Source: Pseudomonas sp. AKS31 (GTDB taxonomy: Bacteria; Pseudomonadota; Gammaproteobacteria; Pseudomonadales; Pseudomonadaceae). Taken from it: 64,000 nt of DNA. The stretch covers positions 39,275 through 103,274 of the forward strand of contig NZ_JAMLFX010000016.1 in assembly GCF_023634765.1 (NCBI RefSeq). The letters are read 5' to 3'. Below the pieces are notes generated by a model that made no database searches, was not told the origin of the DNA, and saw only the letters and a program-made list of their open reading frames with translations. The position numbers and the translations under genes are program-made. Below, piece after piece: positions 8,705-17,767 of this stretch. The stretch's first letter is position 1. Each line of letters begins with the position of its first letter.

Positions 8705-9502
8705 TTACGAGCAAAAATCCAGCGGCAGACGACGCGGGACGAACTGGCCTTTGCCCAGTTGTTCGGCATCGCGCAGGGTTCGCCAAGTGTAATCCAGTGC
8801 ACTGCGTACAGCGCTGGCCAGATGTTCGCCCTGAGCCAGACGACCGGCCAAAGCGCTGGCCAATGTGCAGCCGGAGCCGTGATAGCTGCCCGGCAGACGC
8901 TGGCAGATAAAGGTTTCACGCAGACCATCGCGGCTGTACACGCGATTATGGATTTCAGTTTCGTCGCCGTGGCCGCCGGTGATCAGCAGGTTCTTGACGA
9001 ACGGCAGGAGTTTTTCAGCGCACTCGTCGGCGGTGCCTTCCGGCAGTTCGGCGAGGATGCGCGCTTCGGGAAGGTTGGGGGTGGCAATGATCGACAGCGG
9101 CAGCAGGCGCTCGCGCATCGCATAGCCGACCTCGTCCTTGCCCAGGCGTCCGCCGCCACCGGCGCGCAGCACCGGGTCGCAGACCACCGGCAAGTGCGGG
9201 TGCGCCGAAAGCAGTTCGACAACGGTGTCGACCATTTCCAGCGAACCGAGCATGCCCAGTTTGACCGCCGCGACTTCGGAGTCGTTGAGCACGGCATTGG
9301 CCTGGGCCAGTACCCACTCACGGTCGAGGACGCGGAAGTCAGTGACGTTGACGGTGTCTTGCACGGTCAGGGCGGTGACGGCCGGAGCCGCATGGCAACC
9401 CTGCGCGAGCAAGGCTTCGATATCTGCCTGCAGGCCGGCGCCACCACTGGGGTCGTGGCCGGAGAGACAGAGGACAACGGGGCGGGAGCTGTAGATATTC
9501 AT
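8705..9502 (-). CDS. thiD: Hydroxymethylpyrimidine/phosphomethylpyrimidine kinase
   Basis: Phosphorylates HMP and HMP-P to HMP-PP for thiamine synthesis. The 265-aa ribokinase-fold protein has the N-terminal GHDPSGGAGLQADI substrate motif and a C-terminal GSGCTLASALAGRLA anion-hole/catalytic segment. A reading frame opens 21 bases earlier, but MNIYSSRPVVL is the usual start. It leads the thiD-thiE-hemL run. Confidence 0.95.
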   Translation of the reverse strand: MNIYSSRPVVLCLSGHDPSGGAGLQADIEALLAQGCHAAPAVTALTVQDTVNVTDFRVLDREWVLAQANAVLNDSEVAAVKLGMLGSLEMVDTVVELLSAHPHLPVVCDPVLRAGGGGRLGKDEVGYAMRERLLPLSIIATPNLPEARILAELPEGTADECAEKLLPFVKNLLITGGHGDETEIHNRVYSRDGLRETFICQRLPGSYHGSGCTLASALAGRLAQGEHLASAVRSALDYTWRTLRDAEQLGKGQFVPRRLPLDFCS

Positions 9503-9552
9503 GGTGCGCGAGCTTACCACCAAAGCTGATTTTCGGGTGTGGGCGGTAGCGC

Positions 9553-9639
9553 AAGATCAAAAGATCGCAGCCTGCGCCAGCTTCTGCAAGGATCGCGTTT
9601 CCATGTAGGAGCTGCCGCAGGCTGCGATCTTTTGATCTT
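9553..9639. repeat. REP/BIME palindrome in a 326-base gap
   Basis: Inverted pair with core AAAAGATCGCAGCCTGCG and its complement GCAGGCTGCGATCTTTTGAT. The rest of the gap (9,640-9,849) holds the presumed promoter region of the sensor kinase gene; no small gene is evident there. Confidence 0.85.
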
Positions 9640-9849
9640 CTTGACCAACTCAACAGCTCTAGCCCGCTGCTTTGCTCTGAAACGCCCGTTCTAGAGCCTT
9701 TGTAGGAAAAATTTCGATGGTGCTCAATGGCCATCAACGGCTATGCTAGTCTGGATCCAAACCAATAACAGGTAATACCGGTTTTACGTCTACTCAAAGG
9801 GAATGGGGGGGCTTCCTGACACAACCGGACGAGCCACGCTGGGGCTTCA

Positions 9850-12204
9850 ATGCGCTATTTGCTGATGTTGTTGTTCTGCTTGCCCCTCATGGCGAGCGCC
9901 GTCGAATTCGACGAATTTACCCAGAGCCTCCCTCTGGGCCGGTCGCTGCAAGTGTTCGAAGACCCGAGCGGTCAGGCGAGCATTGCCGATGTTCGCGCGC
10001 AGGCCGCTGCCGGTCATTTCAAAGCCCACGATAAAGCCACGCTCAATGCCGGTTACTCGCGCTCGGCGTTCTGGCTGAAGATCGACCTGCATTACCGTCC
10101 GAGCAATTCCGCCGCCCAGCGCACCTGGCTGCTGGAGCTGGCGTATCCACCGCTCGATCATCTCGACCTCTATCTGCCTGACGCCAGTGGCGACTACCGT
10201 CTCGTCCGGCAGACCGGCGATGCCTTGCCGTTCGCCAGTCGCGAGATCCGCCAGAACAACTATTTGTTCGACCTTTCATTCAAACCCGATCAACAGCAAA
10301 CCGTGTACCTGCGACTGGCCAGCGAAGGCTCGATTCAGGCACCGGTAACGTTGTGGTCGAGCACGGCGTACCTCGAAGATCAGCCGGTGCGCCTGTATGT
10401 GCTCGGCATCATTTATGGCGTGCTGCTCGGGATGCTGGTCTACAACCTGTTCATCTACCTGAGCGTGCGTGACACCAGTTACCTCTATTACATCTTCTAT
10501 ATCGCTTCGTTCGGCCTTTATCAGTTGTCGGTGAATGGCGCGGCGGTGGAGTATTTCTGGCCGGACAATCCGTGGTGGGCCAACGCGGCCACGCCGTTCT
10601 TCATCGGTTGCGCGGGCTTGTTCGGCAGTCAGTTCGCTCGTAGCTTCCTGCAGACCAAACACCACAGCCGCTGGCTCGATCGCTTGCTGATTGCACTGAT
10701 CGCGTTCGGCGCGCTGGTGGTTGGCTTGTCGCTGATGACCAGTTACGCGTTGTCGCTGCGCCTGGCGACGATACTGGCGCTGACCTTCACCGTAGTGATT
10801 TTCGCCGCCGGGATTCTGGCCTGGTGGCGCGGCTTGCGGGTGGCGCGTTATTTCATCATTGCCTGGTCGGCATTTCTGCTCGGCGGCATCGTCAACACGC
10901 TGATGGTGCTCGGCCTGCTGCCGAACGTGTTCCTGACCATGTACGCCAGCCAGATCGGCTCGGCCATCGAAGTCGCGCTGCTGTCGCTGGCACTGGCCGA
11001 CCGCATCAATGCAATGCGCGAGCAACAGGCGCAGACCTTGTACGACGCCGGGCAGAAACTCGAAGTGCTCAACCAGCAACTGGCGCACAGCAACAAGCTC
11101 AAGGATGAATTCCTCGCGACCCTGACCCACGAACTGCGCACGCCGATGAACGGTGTGATCGGTTCGCTGGAACTGATGCAGACCGTCGAGCTGGATCCGG
11201 AACTCGAGCAATACCAGCAGACCGCCGCCGGTTCCGCGCGGGACATGATGCGCATGGTCAACGGCATCCTCACCCTCACCGAATTGCAGGCCGGCAAGCT
11301 CAAGGCCTCGCCGGGCAGCTTCAGCCTGCGTGCGGTGGTCGAGGCGTTGCGAGTGCAGTTCGACGGCAACGCGGCGAGCAAGTCGCTGGACTTCAAGGTC
11401 GAGGTGCTGCCGACCCTGCCGGATCGCCTGCACGGCGACAGCGCCAAACTGGCGCAATGCCTGGAATGCCTGCTGGACAACGCGATCAAGTTCACTCGCG
11501 TCGGTGGGCTGGCGCTGCGCGTGACAGGCAAACCATCGACGGACAATCGTCTGGCGTTGTCATTTGCGGTGATCGACACCGGCATCGGTTTTACCGATCT
11601 GGGCGAGGCGACGATGTACCAGCGCTTCTTCCAGCTCGACGGTTCGATGACCCGCGAATACGGCGGCCTGGGCGTGGGGCTGGCGATCTGCCGACAGTTG
11701 GTCGAGCTGCTTGGTGGCAAGCTTACTCATCGCTCCGAACCCGGGCGTGGCAGCCGTTTTCAACTGGACGTCGAGTTTGAACTGCCGGCGGTTGAATCTG
11801 CACCGATCGCCGCGCCTTCGAACGATTGGGTACGTGCGGCGCAGGACTGCACAGTGCTGCTGGTGGACGACAACAGCGTCAACCAACTGGTGATGCGCGG
11901 GATGTTGCTCAAGCTCGGCTTTCGCGTGCGCACCGCCGACAGCGGCGTGGCGGCACTGGATTGTTTGCAGCGTGAAACCTTCGATGCAGTGCTCATCGAT
12001 TGCCAGCTACCTGCTCAGGAGGGCGCAGCGCTGTGCTGCCAGATTCATGCATTGCCGGGCTGCGCGAATCTGCCGGTGTTTATGCTCGCGCTGACCGCTG
12101 AGCGGGAACTTTGCACACCTGGCGCGCCTGTCGATTACTTGAACAAACCGGTGAAATTCGAAGAGTTGCAGTCCGCGCTGGAGCGGCGGGTGCTGTGCTG
12201 CTGA
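9850..12204 (+). CDS. 7TMR-DISM hybrid sensor histidine kinase
   Basis: A 784-aa membrane sensor. Order: signal peptide (about 1-17), periplasmic 7TMR-DISMED2-type domain (about 25-165), seven membrane helices (about 180-385), a short coiled coil, HisKA with phosphoacceptor H427 (FLATLTHELRTPMNG), HATPase_c (about 525-640), and a C-terminal receiver with DD pair (VLLVDDN) and phosphoacceptor D717 (AVLIDCQLP). Hybrid kinases of this layout (RetS/LadS-like sensors) sense extracellular ligands, probably carbohydrates. There is no Hpt domain and no partner regulator next to it, so the downstream partner is unknown. Confidence 0.92.
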   Translation: MRYLLMLLFCLPLMASAVEFDEFTQSLPLGRSLQVFEDPSGQASIADVRAQAAAGHFKAHDKATLNAGYSRSAFWLKIDLHYRPSNSAAQRTWLLELAYPPLDHLDLYLPDASGDYRLVRQTGDALPFASREIRQNNYLFDLSFKPDQQQTVYLRLASEGSIQAPVTLWSSTAYLEDQPVRLYVLGIIYGVLLGMLVYNLFIYLSVRDTSYLYYIFYIASFGLYQLSVNGAAVEYFWPDNPWWANAATPFFIGCAGLFGSQFARSFLQTKHHSRWLDRLLIALIAFGALVVGLSLMTSYALSLRLATILALTFTVVIFAAGILAWWRGLRVARYFIIAWSAFLLGGIVNTLMVLGLLPNVFLTMYASQIGSAIEVALLSLALADRINAMREQQAQTLYDAGQKLEVLNQQLAHSNKLKDEFLATLTHELRTPMNGVIGSLELMQTVELDPELEQYQQTAAGSARDMMRMVNGILTLTELQAGKLKASPGSFSLRAVVEALRVQFDGNAASKSLDFKVEVLPTLPDRLHGDSAKLAQCLECLLDNAIKFTRVGGLALRVTGKPSTDNRLALSFAVIDTGIGFTDLGEATMYQRFFQLDGSMTREYGGLGVGLAICRQLVELLGGKLTHRSEPGRGSRFQLDVEFELPAVESAPIAAPSNDWVRAAQDCTVLLVDDNSVNQLVMRGMLLKLGFRVRTADSGVAALDCLQRETFDAVLIDCQLPAQEGAALCCQIHALPGCANLPVFMLALTAERELCTPGAPVDYLNKPVKFEELQSALERRVLCC

Positions 12205-12299
12205 TAGGGTAAAAGCGCCGCCAGTTCGGCGGATATGACACTTTGATCGATCCTGGGGCGGTGCTTAACTGACCTTCTGGATGACCAAGGAGTACCGTC

Positions 12300-13949
12300 A
12301 TGAACCTGCATCAGTTCGCCGAAACCCACGAAGTCACTAACCAGCCACCGTCGCTGGACGGCACCAACCTGTACCGCATCGACCTGCCGTTGCAGGAGTG
12401 GTCGCGGCGCTTTGGTGCCGGGTGGGCGGAGTCGCGGATCGATGCCTACGGTGCACTCGCTGGGGGGCCGTTGATGGAAGCCGGGTTCCTCGCCAATCAA
12501 AACAAACCGGTGTTTGCCAGCCACGATCGCTACGGCCATCGCATTGATCTGGTGGAGTTTCACCCGGCGTATCACCAGTTGATGCGCACGGCGATCGAGC
12601 ATGGTCTGACGTCGATGCCGTGGACTCATCCACAGGACGGCGCGCATGTCGCGCGAGCCTCGATGAGCTATCTGCACAGCCAGGCCGAAGCCGGCAGCGG
12701 TTGTCCGTTGACCATGACCTTCGCCAGTGTGCCGGCTCTGCGTTTGCAGGCGAATATCGCTGAGCAATGGCTACCGAAAGTCCTCGCCAGCGAATACGAC
12801 CCGCGCAATGTCGGCATGGCGCACAAGGCCGGCGTGACCATCGGTATGGCCATGACCGAAAAACAGGGTGGCACCGACGTGCGCGCCAACACCACCAAGG
12901 CTTACCCGGTCGGCGCCAGTGGCCCGGGCGAGGCGTATGAACTGGTCGGGCACAAGTGGTTCTGCTCGGCACCGATGTGCGATGCCTTCCTTACGCTGGC
13001 GCAGACCGACAAGGGCTTGAGCTGCTTCCTGCTGCCACGCCATCGCCCGGATGACACGCGCAATCAGTTCTACATCCAGCGCCTGAAAAACAAACTCGGC
13101 AACCAATCCAACGCCTCCAGCGAAGTGGAGTTCCGTGGTGCGCTGGCGTGGATGGTCGGTGAAGAAGGGCGAGGCGTGCCGACCATTATCGAGATGGTGG
13201 CGATGACCCGTTTTGATTGCATGGTCGGCTCCAGTGCGCTGATGCGTCAGGCGCTGACCCAGGCCAGTCACCACTGCGCACACCGTAAGGTCGGCGGCAA
13301 ACTGCTCGGCGAGCAGCCGCTGATGCAAAACGTACTGGCCGATCTGGCCCTGGAAAGCGAAGCCGCGCTGGCGCTGAGTTTGCGCATGGGCAAGGCGCTG
13401 GATCATCTGGATGATCGCCACGAAGCGCAATTTGCGCGGTTGGTGACGGCGGTGGGCAAATACTGGATCTGCAAGCGTGCGCCGGGGATGATCAACGAAG
13501 CGGCGGAATGCATGGGCGGCGCCGGATATGTCGAGGACAGCATTCTGCCGCGCTTGTATCGCGAGGCACCGGTGAATTCGACGTGGGAAGGTTCGGGGAA
13601 TGTGCAGTGCCTCGACGTGCTGCGGGCGTTGTCGAAAGAGCCGGGCGTGCTGGACGTGTTGTTCAGCGAACTCGGTGACGGGCATGGCGACCAACGGCTG
13701 ACCGCTCATATTCAGCAGTTGCAGGCGCAATTCAAGGACACCAGTGATATTCAGTATCGGGCGCGGCAACTGACCGAAGACATTGCGCTTGGTTTGCAGG
13801 CCAAACTGTTGCTGGAGGCGGGGAATTCAGCGGTCAGTGATGCGTTCATTGCCAGCCGTCTGAGCGGTGGCGGCCGAGTCTACGGAGCATTGCCGCGTGG
13901 GCTGGACGTCGAAGCCCTCGTCGCCCGCTCGACCCCACAAGGCTTCTAA
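12300..13949 (+). CDS. Acyl-CoA dehydrogenase, AidB-like
   Basis: 549-aa flavoprotein of the acyl-CoA dehydrogenase superfamily. AMTEKQGGTDVRANTTKA and the ECMGGAGYVEDSILPRLYREAPV segment match the AidB branch, which binds FAD and DNA and is induced in alkylation stress. The C-terminal extension after residue 440 (DVLRALSKEPG...) fits AidB, not short-chain fatty-acid enzymes. AAGGAG precedes the ATG by 8 bases. It stands alone. Substrate is unknown, and the AidB name should be taken as family similarity. Confidence 0.85.
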   Translation: MNLHQFAETHEVTNQPPSLDGTNLYRIDLPLQEWSRRFGAGWAESRIDAYGALAGGPLMEAGFLANQNKPVFASHDRYGHRIDLVEFHPAYHQLMRTAIEHGLTSMPWTHPQDGAHVARASMSYLHSQAEAGSGCPLTMTFASVPALRLQANIAEQWLPKVLASEYDPRNVGMAHKAGVTIGMAMTEKQGGTDVRANTTKAYPVGASGPGEAYELVGHKWFCSAPMCDAFLTLAQTDKGLSCFLLPRHRPDDTRNQFYIQRLKNKLGNQSNASSEVEFRGALAWMVGEEGRGVPTIIEMVAMTRFDCMVGSSALMRQALTQASHHCAHRKVGGKLLGEQPLMQNVLADLALESEAALALSLRMGKALDHLDDRHEAQFARLVTAVGKYWICKRAPGMINEAAECMGGAGYVEDSILPRLYREAPVNSTWEGSGNVQCLDVLRALSKEPGVLDVLFSELGDGHGDQRLTAHIQQLQAQFKDTSDIQYRARQLTEDIALGLQAKLLLEAGNSAVSDAFIASRLSGGGRVYGALPRGLDVEALVARSTPQGF

Positions 13950-13976
13950 TCACACAAAATCCCCAACGCCACAAAA

Positions 13977-14072
13977 CCCTGTGGGAGCTGGCTTGCCAGC
14001 GATGGCGGTCAGTCATTCAACATCGATGTTGAATGTGACGGCCTCATCGCTGGCAAGCCAGCTCCCACAGGG
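13977..14072. repeat. Inverted repeat, GGGAGCTGGCTTGCCAGCGAT type
   Basis: A 96-base imperfect palindrome with arms CCCTGTGGGAGCTGGCTTGC and its complement, and an inner ACATCGATGT palindrome. This second REP family of the window also occurs at 52.46-52.67 kb. Confidence 0.85.
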
Positions 14073-14179
14073 ATTCGAGTTGTCTGAAAGATTTGGCTGT
14101 AGCTACAACGCCACTGTTCCCGTGACGCCACGATGCAGGCAAGATGAAGCTCTGCAAGTCAGAACACAGGAAGCTGATC

Positions 14180-15643
14180 GTGACCGAAGCGTTTATTGTC
14201 GTTCAAACCGCCGAACAAGCCGTGGACCGTCTGGCCGAGCTGCATGAGCGGGCCACCACTGCGCTGAACTCGGCGCTCAAGCGTTACCTCAAGGATCGCG
14301 TCGAACCCGACGCTGCGCAGCGTGCTCTGTTTCGTTATCCCGAACTGCGTCTGACCTATCACTGCCAGGGCGAAGTCCCGCAGACCACCCGCGCTTACGC
14401 CAAGGTGCAACTGCCGGGCACGTACAGCGTCACCGTCACCCACCCGGCGGCGTTCCGCAAATACCTGCTCGAACAACTGACGCCGTTGATGCACGACTTC
14501 ACCGTGACCGTGGAAGTCGGCGTCAGCCAGCAAAACATTCCGTATCCGTATGTGGTCGAGCAGGGCGATGAACTGGCCGGTTCCGGTGTCACCGCTGCCG
14601 TGCTGGCGCGGGTGTTCCCGAGTACCGATCTGTCCGCCGCAACCGATGGCATCGCCGACGGCCTCTACGACTGGGAAAACACCGATCCGCTGCCGCTGGC
14701 GCTGTTCGATGCGGCGCGCGTGGATTTCTCGCTGCGCCGTCTGGTGCATTACACCGGCAGCGACTGGCGCCATGTGCAGCCGTGGATTCTGCTGACCAAC
14801 TATCACCGCTACGTCGACCAGTTCATCGTCCATGGCCTGGAGCAGTTGCGCAAAGACCCGCGTTTCGTGCGCATGGTCTTGCCGGGCAACGTGATCATCG
14901 AGAAGGGCATGGATCATGGCGAAGCCTCGGCGATTGCTGCCGGTGTGGTCTGGCACCGCTACCAGATGCCGGCCTATCACCTGATCGCCAGCGATGGCCA
15001 CGGCGTGACGCTGGTCAACATCGGCGTCGGCCCGTCCAATGCCAAGAACATCACCGACCACTTGGCGGTGCTGCGCCCGCATTGCTGGCTGATGATCGGC
15101 CACTGCGGCGGCCTGCGTCAGTCGCAGACCATCGGCGACTACGTGCTGGCTCACGCTTACATGCGTCGCGACGGCATTCTCGATCGCGTGGTGCCGCCAA
15201 ACATTCCGATCCCGGCCCTGGCCGAAGTGCAAATGGCGTTGCAGCAAGCCGCGGCGAATGTCACCGGCGAGAAGGGCGATGACCTGAAAAAACGCCTGCG
15301 CACCGGCACCGTACTGACCTACGACGACCGTAACTGGGAATTGCGTTGGGCGCAGGAGCGGCCGTTGATCAACCTGTCCCGTGCTGTCGCGGTAGACATG
15401 GAAAGCGGCACGATTGCCGCACAGGGTTATCGTCTGCGGGTGCCGTACGGCACGTTGCTTTGCGTTTCGGATAAACCGCTGCACAGCGAAATCAAACTGC
15501 CGGGTTCGGCCAATGCCTTCTATGAGCGGGCGGTCAGCCAGCACTTGAAGATCGGCATCGAAGCGGTGGATCTGCTGCGCACCGAACTCAACTCGCTGCA
15601 CTCGCGCAAACTGCGCAGTTTCGACGAACCGCCGTTCCGTTAA
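14180..15643 (+). CDS. amn: AMP nucleosidase
   Basis: Hydrolyses AMP to adenine and ribose 5-phosphate, helping to control adenylate pools. From a GTG at 14,180 with AGGAAG six bases upstream the protein is 487 aa, close to the E. coli length of 484. An N-terminal AMP-nucleosidase domain (about 1-175) is followed by a phosphorylase-type domain with MIGHCGGLR, VAVDMESGTIAAQGYR and CVSDKPLHSEIK. An ATG 36 bases upstream is also in frame but has a poorer context. Confidence 0.94.
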   Translation: MTEAFIVVQTAEQAVDRLAELHERATTALNSALKRYLKDRVEPDAAQRALFRYPELRLTYHCQGEVPQTTRAYAKVQLPGTYSVTVTHPAAFRKYLLEQLTPLMHDFTVTVEVGVSQQNIPYPYVVEQGDELAGSGVTAAVLARVFPSTDLSAATDGIADGLYDWENTDPLPLALFDAARVDFSLRRLVHYTGSDWRHVQPWILLTNYHRYVDQFIVHGLEQLRKDPRFVRMVLPGNVIIEKGMDHGEASAIAAGVVWHRYQMPAYHLIASDGHGVTLVNIGVGPSNAKNITDHLAVLRPHCWLMIGHCGGLRQSQTIGDYVLAHAYMRRDGILDRVVPPNIPIPALAEVQMALQQAAANVTGEKGDDLKKRLRTGTVLTYDDRNWELRWAQERPLINLSRAVAVDMESGTIAAQGYRLRVPYGTLLCVSDKPLHSEIKLPGSANAFYERAVSQHLKIGIEAVDLLRTELNSLHSRKLRSFDEPPFR

Positions 15644-15715
15644 CGCTTAGTCGTGGTCATTTGGCGGTCGGGGCACTAGCATTGTCAGCCCCGACCGTTA
15701 GATGTTCTTTTCGCC

Positions 15716-16351
15716 ATGTCCCGTCCCCCGCGTCCCCCTTCCCGCCGCCCAGGCGTGAAGCCGCAGTCTTCTTCCCCACGCCGTGTTGCCAAGGCACCAC
15801 CGGCCGAGCCGAAGCTGATCCTGTTCAACAAACCGTTCGATGTGCTGACGCAATTCAGCGACGGAGAAGGGCGGGCGACGCTCAAGGATTTCATCGATGT
15901 GCCGGGCATCTATCCGGCCGGACGCCTGGATCGCGACAGTGAAGGTTTGTTGTTGCTGACCAACGACGGCCAGTTGCAGGCGCGTATCGCCGATCCGAAA
16001 CACAAACTGGCGAAGACCTATTGGGTGCAGGTCGAAGGCGTGCCGACGGCCGAGCAGTTGCAACGTCTGCGTGATGGCGTCGATTTGAATGACGGCATGA
16101 CTTTGCCCGCCGAAGCGCGGCAATTGGATGAGCCGGAATTGTGGCCGCGAAACCCGCCGGTGCGCTTTCGCGCGACCATTCCGACTTCATGGCTGGAATT
16201 GGTGATTCGCGAAGGGCGCAACCGTCAGGTGCGGCGCATGACCGCGGCGGTCGGGTTGCCGACGTTGCGCCTGGTGCGGGTCAGGATTGGCGACTGGACG
16301 CTTGAAGGGCTCGATCAGGGCCAGTGGAAGGAAGTGCCTGCGCGCTTATAA
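15716..16351 (+). CDS. rluE: 23S rRNA pseudouridine synthase, RluE type
   Basis: RsuA-family pseudouridine synthase of 211 aa without the S4 domain found in RsuA and RluB, which points to RluE (modifies U2457 of 23S rRNA in E. coli). The catalytic aspartate is D72 in AGRLDRDSEGLLLLTNDG. A basic, Pro/Arg-rich N-terminal tail (about 1-30) probably contacts RNA. Its stop overlaps the convergent DUF2788 gene by 6 bases. Confidence 0.9.
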   Translation: MSRPPRPPSRRPGVKPQSSSPRRVAKAPPAEPKLILFNKPFDVLTQFSDGEGRATLKDFIDVPGIYPAGRLDRDSEGLLLLTNDGQLQARIADPKHKLAKTYWVQVEGVPTAEQLQRLRDGVDLNDGMTLPAEARQLDEPELWPRNPPVRFRATIPTSWLELVIREGRNRQVRRMTAAVGLPTLRLVRVRIGDWTLEGLDQGQWKEVPARL

Positions 16352-16555
16352 AGCGCCGGATTCGATCAGGCCGATCACCACACTCTTGATGATGAACGCG
16401 GCCACGCCCAGGCCCAGCACGAAGAACAGAATGAACGAGCCAAAGCGCCCGGCCTTGGACTTCTTCGCCAGATCCCAGACGATGAAACCCATGAAAATGA
16501 TCAGGATGCTGACCAGGCCAGTCATCATCCACTCTTCGAATACTGCTGGATCCAT
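16346..16555 (-). CDS. DUF2788 family small membrane protein
   Basis: A 69-aa protein with two hydrophobic helices (about 12-30 and 40-62) separated by the basic segment WDLAKKSKAGRFG. Sequence and length match the uncharacterised DUF2788 inner-membrane family of Pseudomonas. It is convergent with rluE. Confidence 0.8.
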   Translation of the reverse strand: MDPAVFEEWMMTGLVSILIIFMGFIVWDLAKKSKAGRFGSFILFFVLGLGVAAFIIKSVVIGLIESGAL

Positions 16556-16650
16556 TGGGACTCTCCGGCACGGGCGCGGCTAAAAGGGCGCGGCGAGTAT
16601 ACGCCAAGGTGTGTGGGGTGGCATTGATCTGGGTCTGATCTGACGACTGG

Positions 16651-16827
16651 CCCTCACCCTAACCCTCTCCCAGAGGGAGAGGGGACCGATCCGGGGATGC
16701 TGATGAACTACGCCGACCTGTTTCAGCGGGTGTGAATCCATAATCGACTCGATCTTTCAGGTCGATGTATAGCGTCAGACCCTGCGGTCGGCCCCCTCTC
16801 CCTCCGGGAGAGGGCTGGGGTGAGGGG
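16651..16827. repeat. Long inverted repeat, CCCTCTCC type
   Basis: Arms CCCTCACCCTAACCCTCTCC and GGGAGAGGGCTGGGGTGAGG enclose about 110 bases with GAATCCATAATCGACTCG. The same element, diverged inside, recurs at 63,775-63,950. It is a dispersed Pseudomonas repeat that may be mobilised in trans. Confidence 0.85.
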
Positions 16828-16834
16828 CTTTTGA

Positions 16835-17317
16835 TCAGTTGCGCAGGTGGGTCAAGGGCAGTTCAGTGCTGTTGAGCACCTGATTCAGTACGAAGCTTGA
16901 GCGCACACTGGTCACGCCTTCAATCCGGGTCAAATGCCCCAGCAACAGCTTCTGATAGTGATCCATATCCGGCACCACCACCTTCAACTGGTAATCCGCA
17001 TCCACACCGGTCACCAGACTGCACTCCAACACCTGCGGCAACGTGCGAATCGCTGCCTCGAAGTTCTCGAAACGCTCCGGTGTATGCCGGTCCATGCCGA
17101 TCAGCACATAAGCCGTCAGGCTCAACCCAAGCATTTTGCGATCGAGCAATGCCACCTGACGCGAAATATACCCGTCGTCTTCCAGTTGCTTGACCCGGCG
17201 CGAGCAAGGGGAGGGCGACAGACCGATGCGCTCGGCCAGCTCCTGGTTGGAGATGCGGGCGTCGCGCTGCAATTCCGCCAAAATACTCAGGTCGTAACGG
17301 TCGAGTTTGCTCATCAA
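16835..17317 (-). CDS. Lrp/AsnC family regulator
   Basis: 160 aa with an N-terminal winged helix (LAELQRDARISNQELAERIGLSPSPCSRRVKQLED, given as residues about 12-46) and a C-terminal RAM/AsnC ligand-binding domain (VTGVDADYQLKVVVPD). These proteins bind amino acids and form octamers. The SPSPCSRRVK recognition helix resembles Lrp, not AsnC. The start is next to a 450-base region with a likely small RNA, so it could regulate across that region or itself. The target is unknown. Confidence 0.88.
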   Translation of the reverse strand: MMSKLDRYDLSILAELQRDARISNQELAERIGLSPSPCSRRVKQLEDDGYISRQVALLDRKMLGLSLTAYVLIGMDRHTPERFENFEAAIRTLPQVLECSLVTGVDADYQLKVVVPDMDHYQKLLLGHLTRIEGVTSVRSSFVLNQVLNSTELPLTHLRN

Positions 17318-17399
17318 TCTGTCCTTGGTTGTAACTATTGCGGCAGATTATCTATCCAGGGTTAAAAATTGCGCAAGTGGTGTTTATTTCAGCAATCTT

Positions 17400-17631
17400 C
17401 GCAATCATCTGTCGCGGCCTCAGGCCTATTCTTATCACCAGAATCACTGCTCGGTAACACAGTCCACAGCGGCCCGCCCTATCAGGCCAGCCGCGGTCGC
17501 CACCCCCACCGGGGTTGTGCCGGCCCCCGAGCTGCACACTGTCCAGAAGACGGCGTGAGGTGAGCCGACGTCAAAAGCGTCGAGCCAGGACGAAGTTCTC
17601 TAGAAGGGAGGCCGACGGGTCTCCCTTTTTT
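17400..17631 (+). ncRNA. Candidate small RNA or leader
   Basis: The 450 bases between the Lrp gene and the next coding region hold no convincing protein, yet on the plus strand a very strong intrinsic terminator ends at 17,631. The upstream 200 bases are rich in GC palindromes (for example CACCCCCACCGGGGTTGTG and GCCGACGTCAAAAGCGTCG). The 5' boundary is a guess. An intergenic small RNA transcribed rightward is the simplest reading. I do not recognise it as 6S, SRP, tmRNA, RNase P or a Crc/Rsm RNA. Confidence 0.5.
17604..17631 (+). terminator. Strong Rho-independent terminator
   Basis: AGGGAGGCC pairs with GGTCTCCCT (nine pairs, one G-U) across a four-base loop and is followed by TTTTTC. No plus-strand gene ends just before it. 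Confidence 0.85.
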
Positions 17632-17767
17632 CTTGCCTGCGATTTCATGCCGGACGCTCAATAAATAAGTTGCGTGACTGATAACCTGTTGCAGAACTGG
17701 AGGTGGATCTTCCCAGTCTTAGTTACAAGTTGTCTTGCATTTACAGGCCCCCGCAGTGAGGAAGAGC

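Noticed and set aside
10276..11457. Minus-strand frame opposite the hybrid kinase
   Set aside because: Shadow frame, His/Gln/Arg-rich, and the kinase frame is clearly the coding one.
17369..17563. Small proteins in the Lrp-downstream gap
   Set aside because: No ribosome site; Arg/Pro/His-rich frames typical of structured GC-rich RNA.
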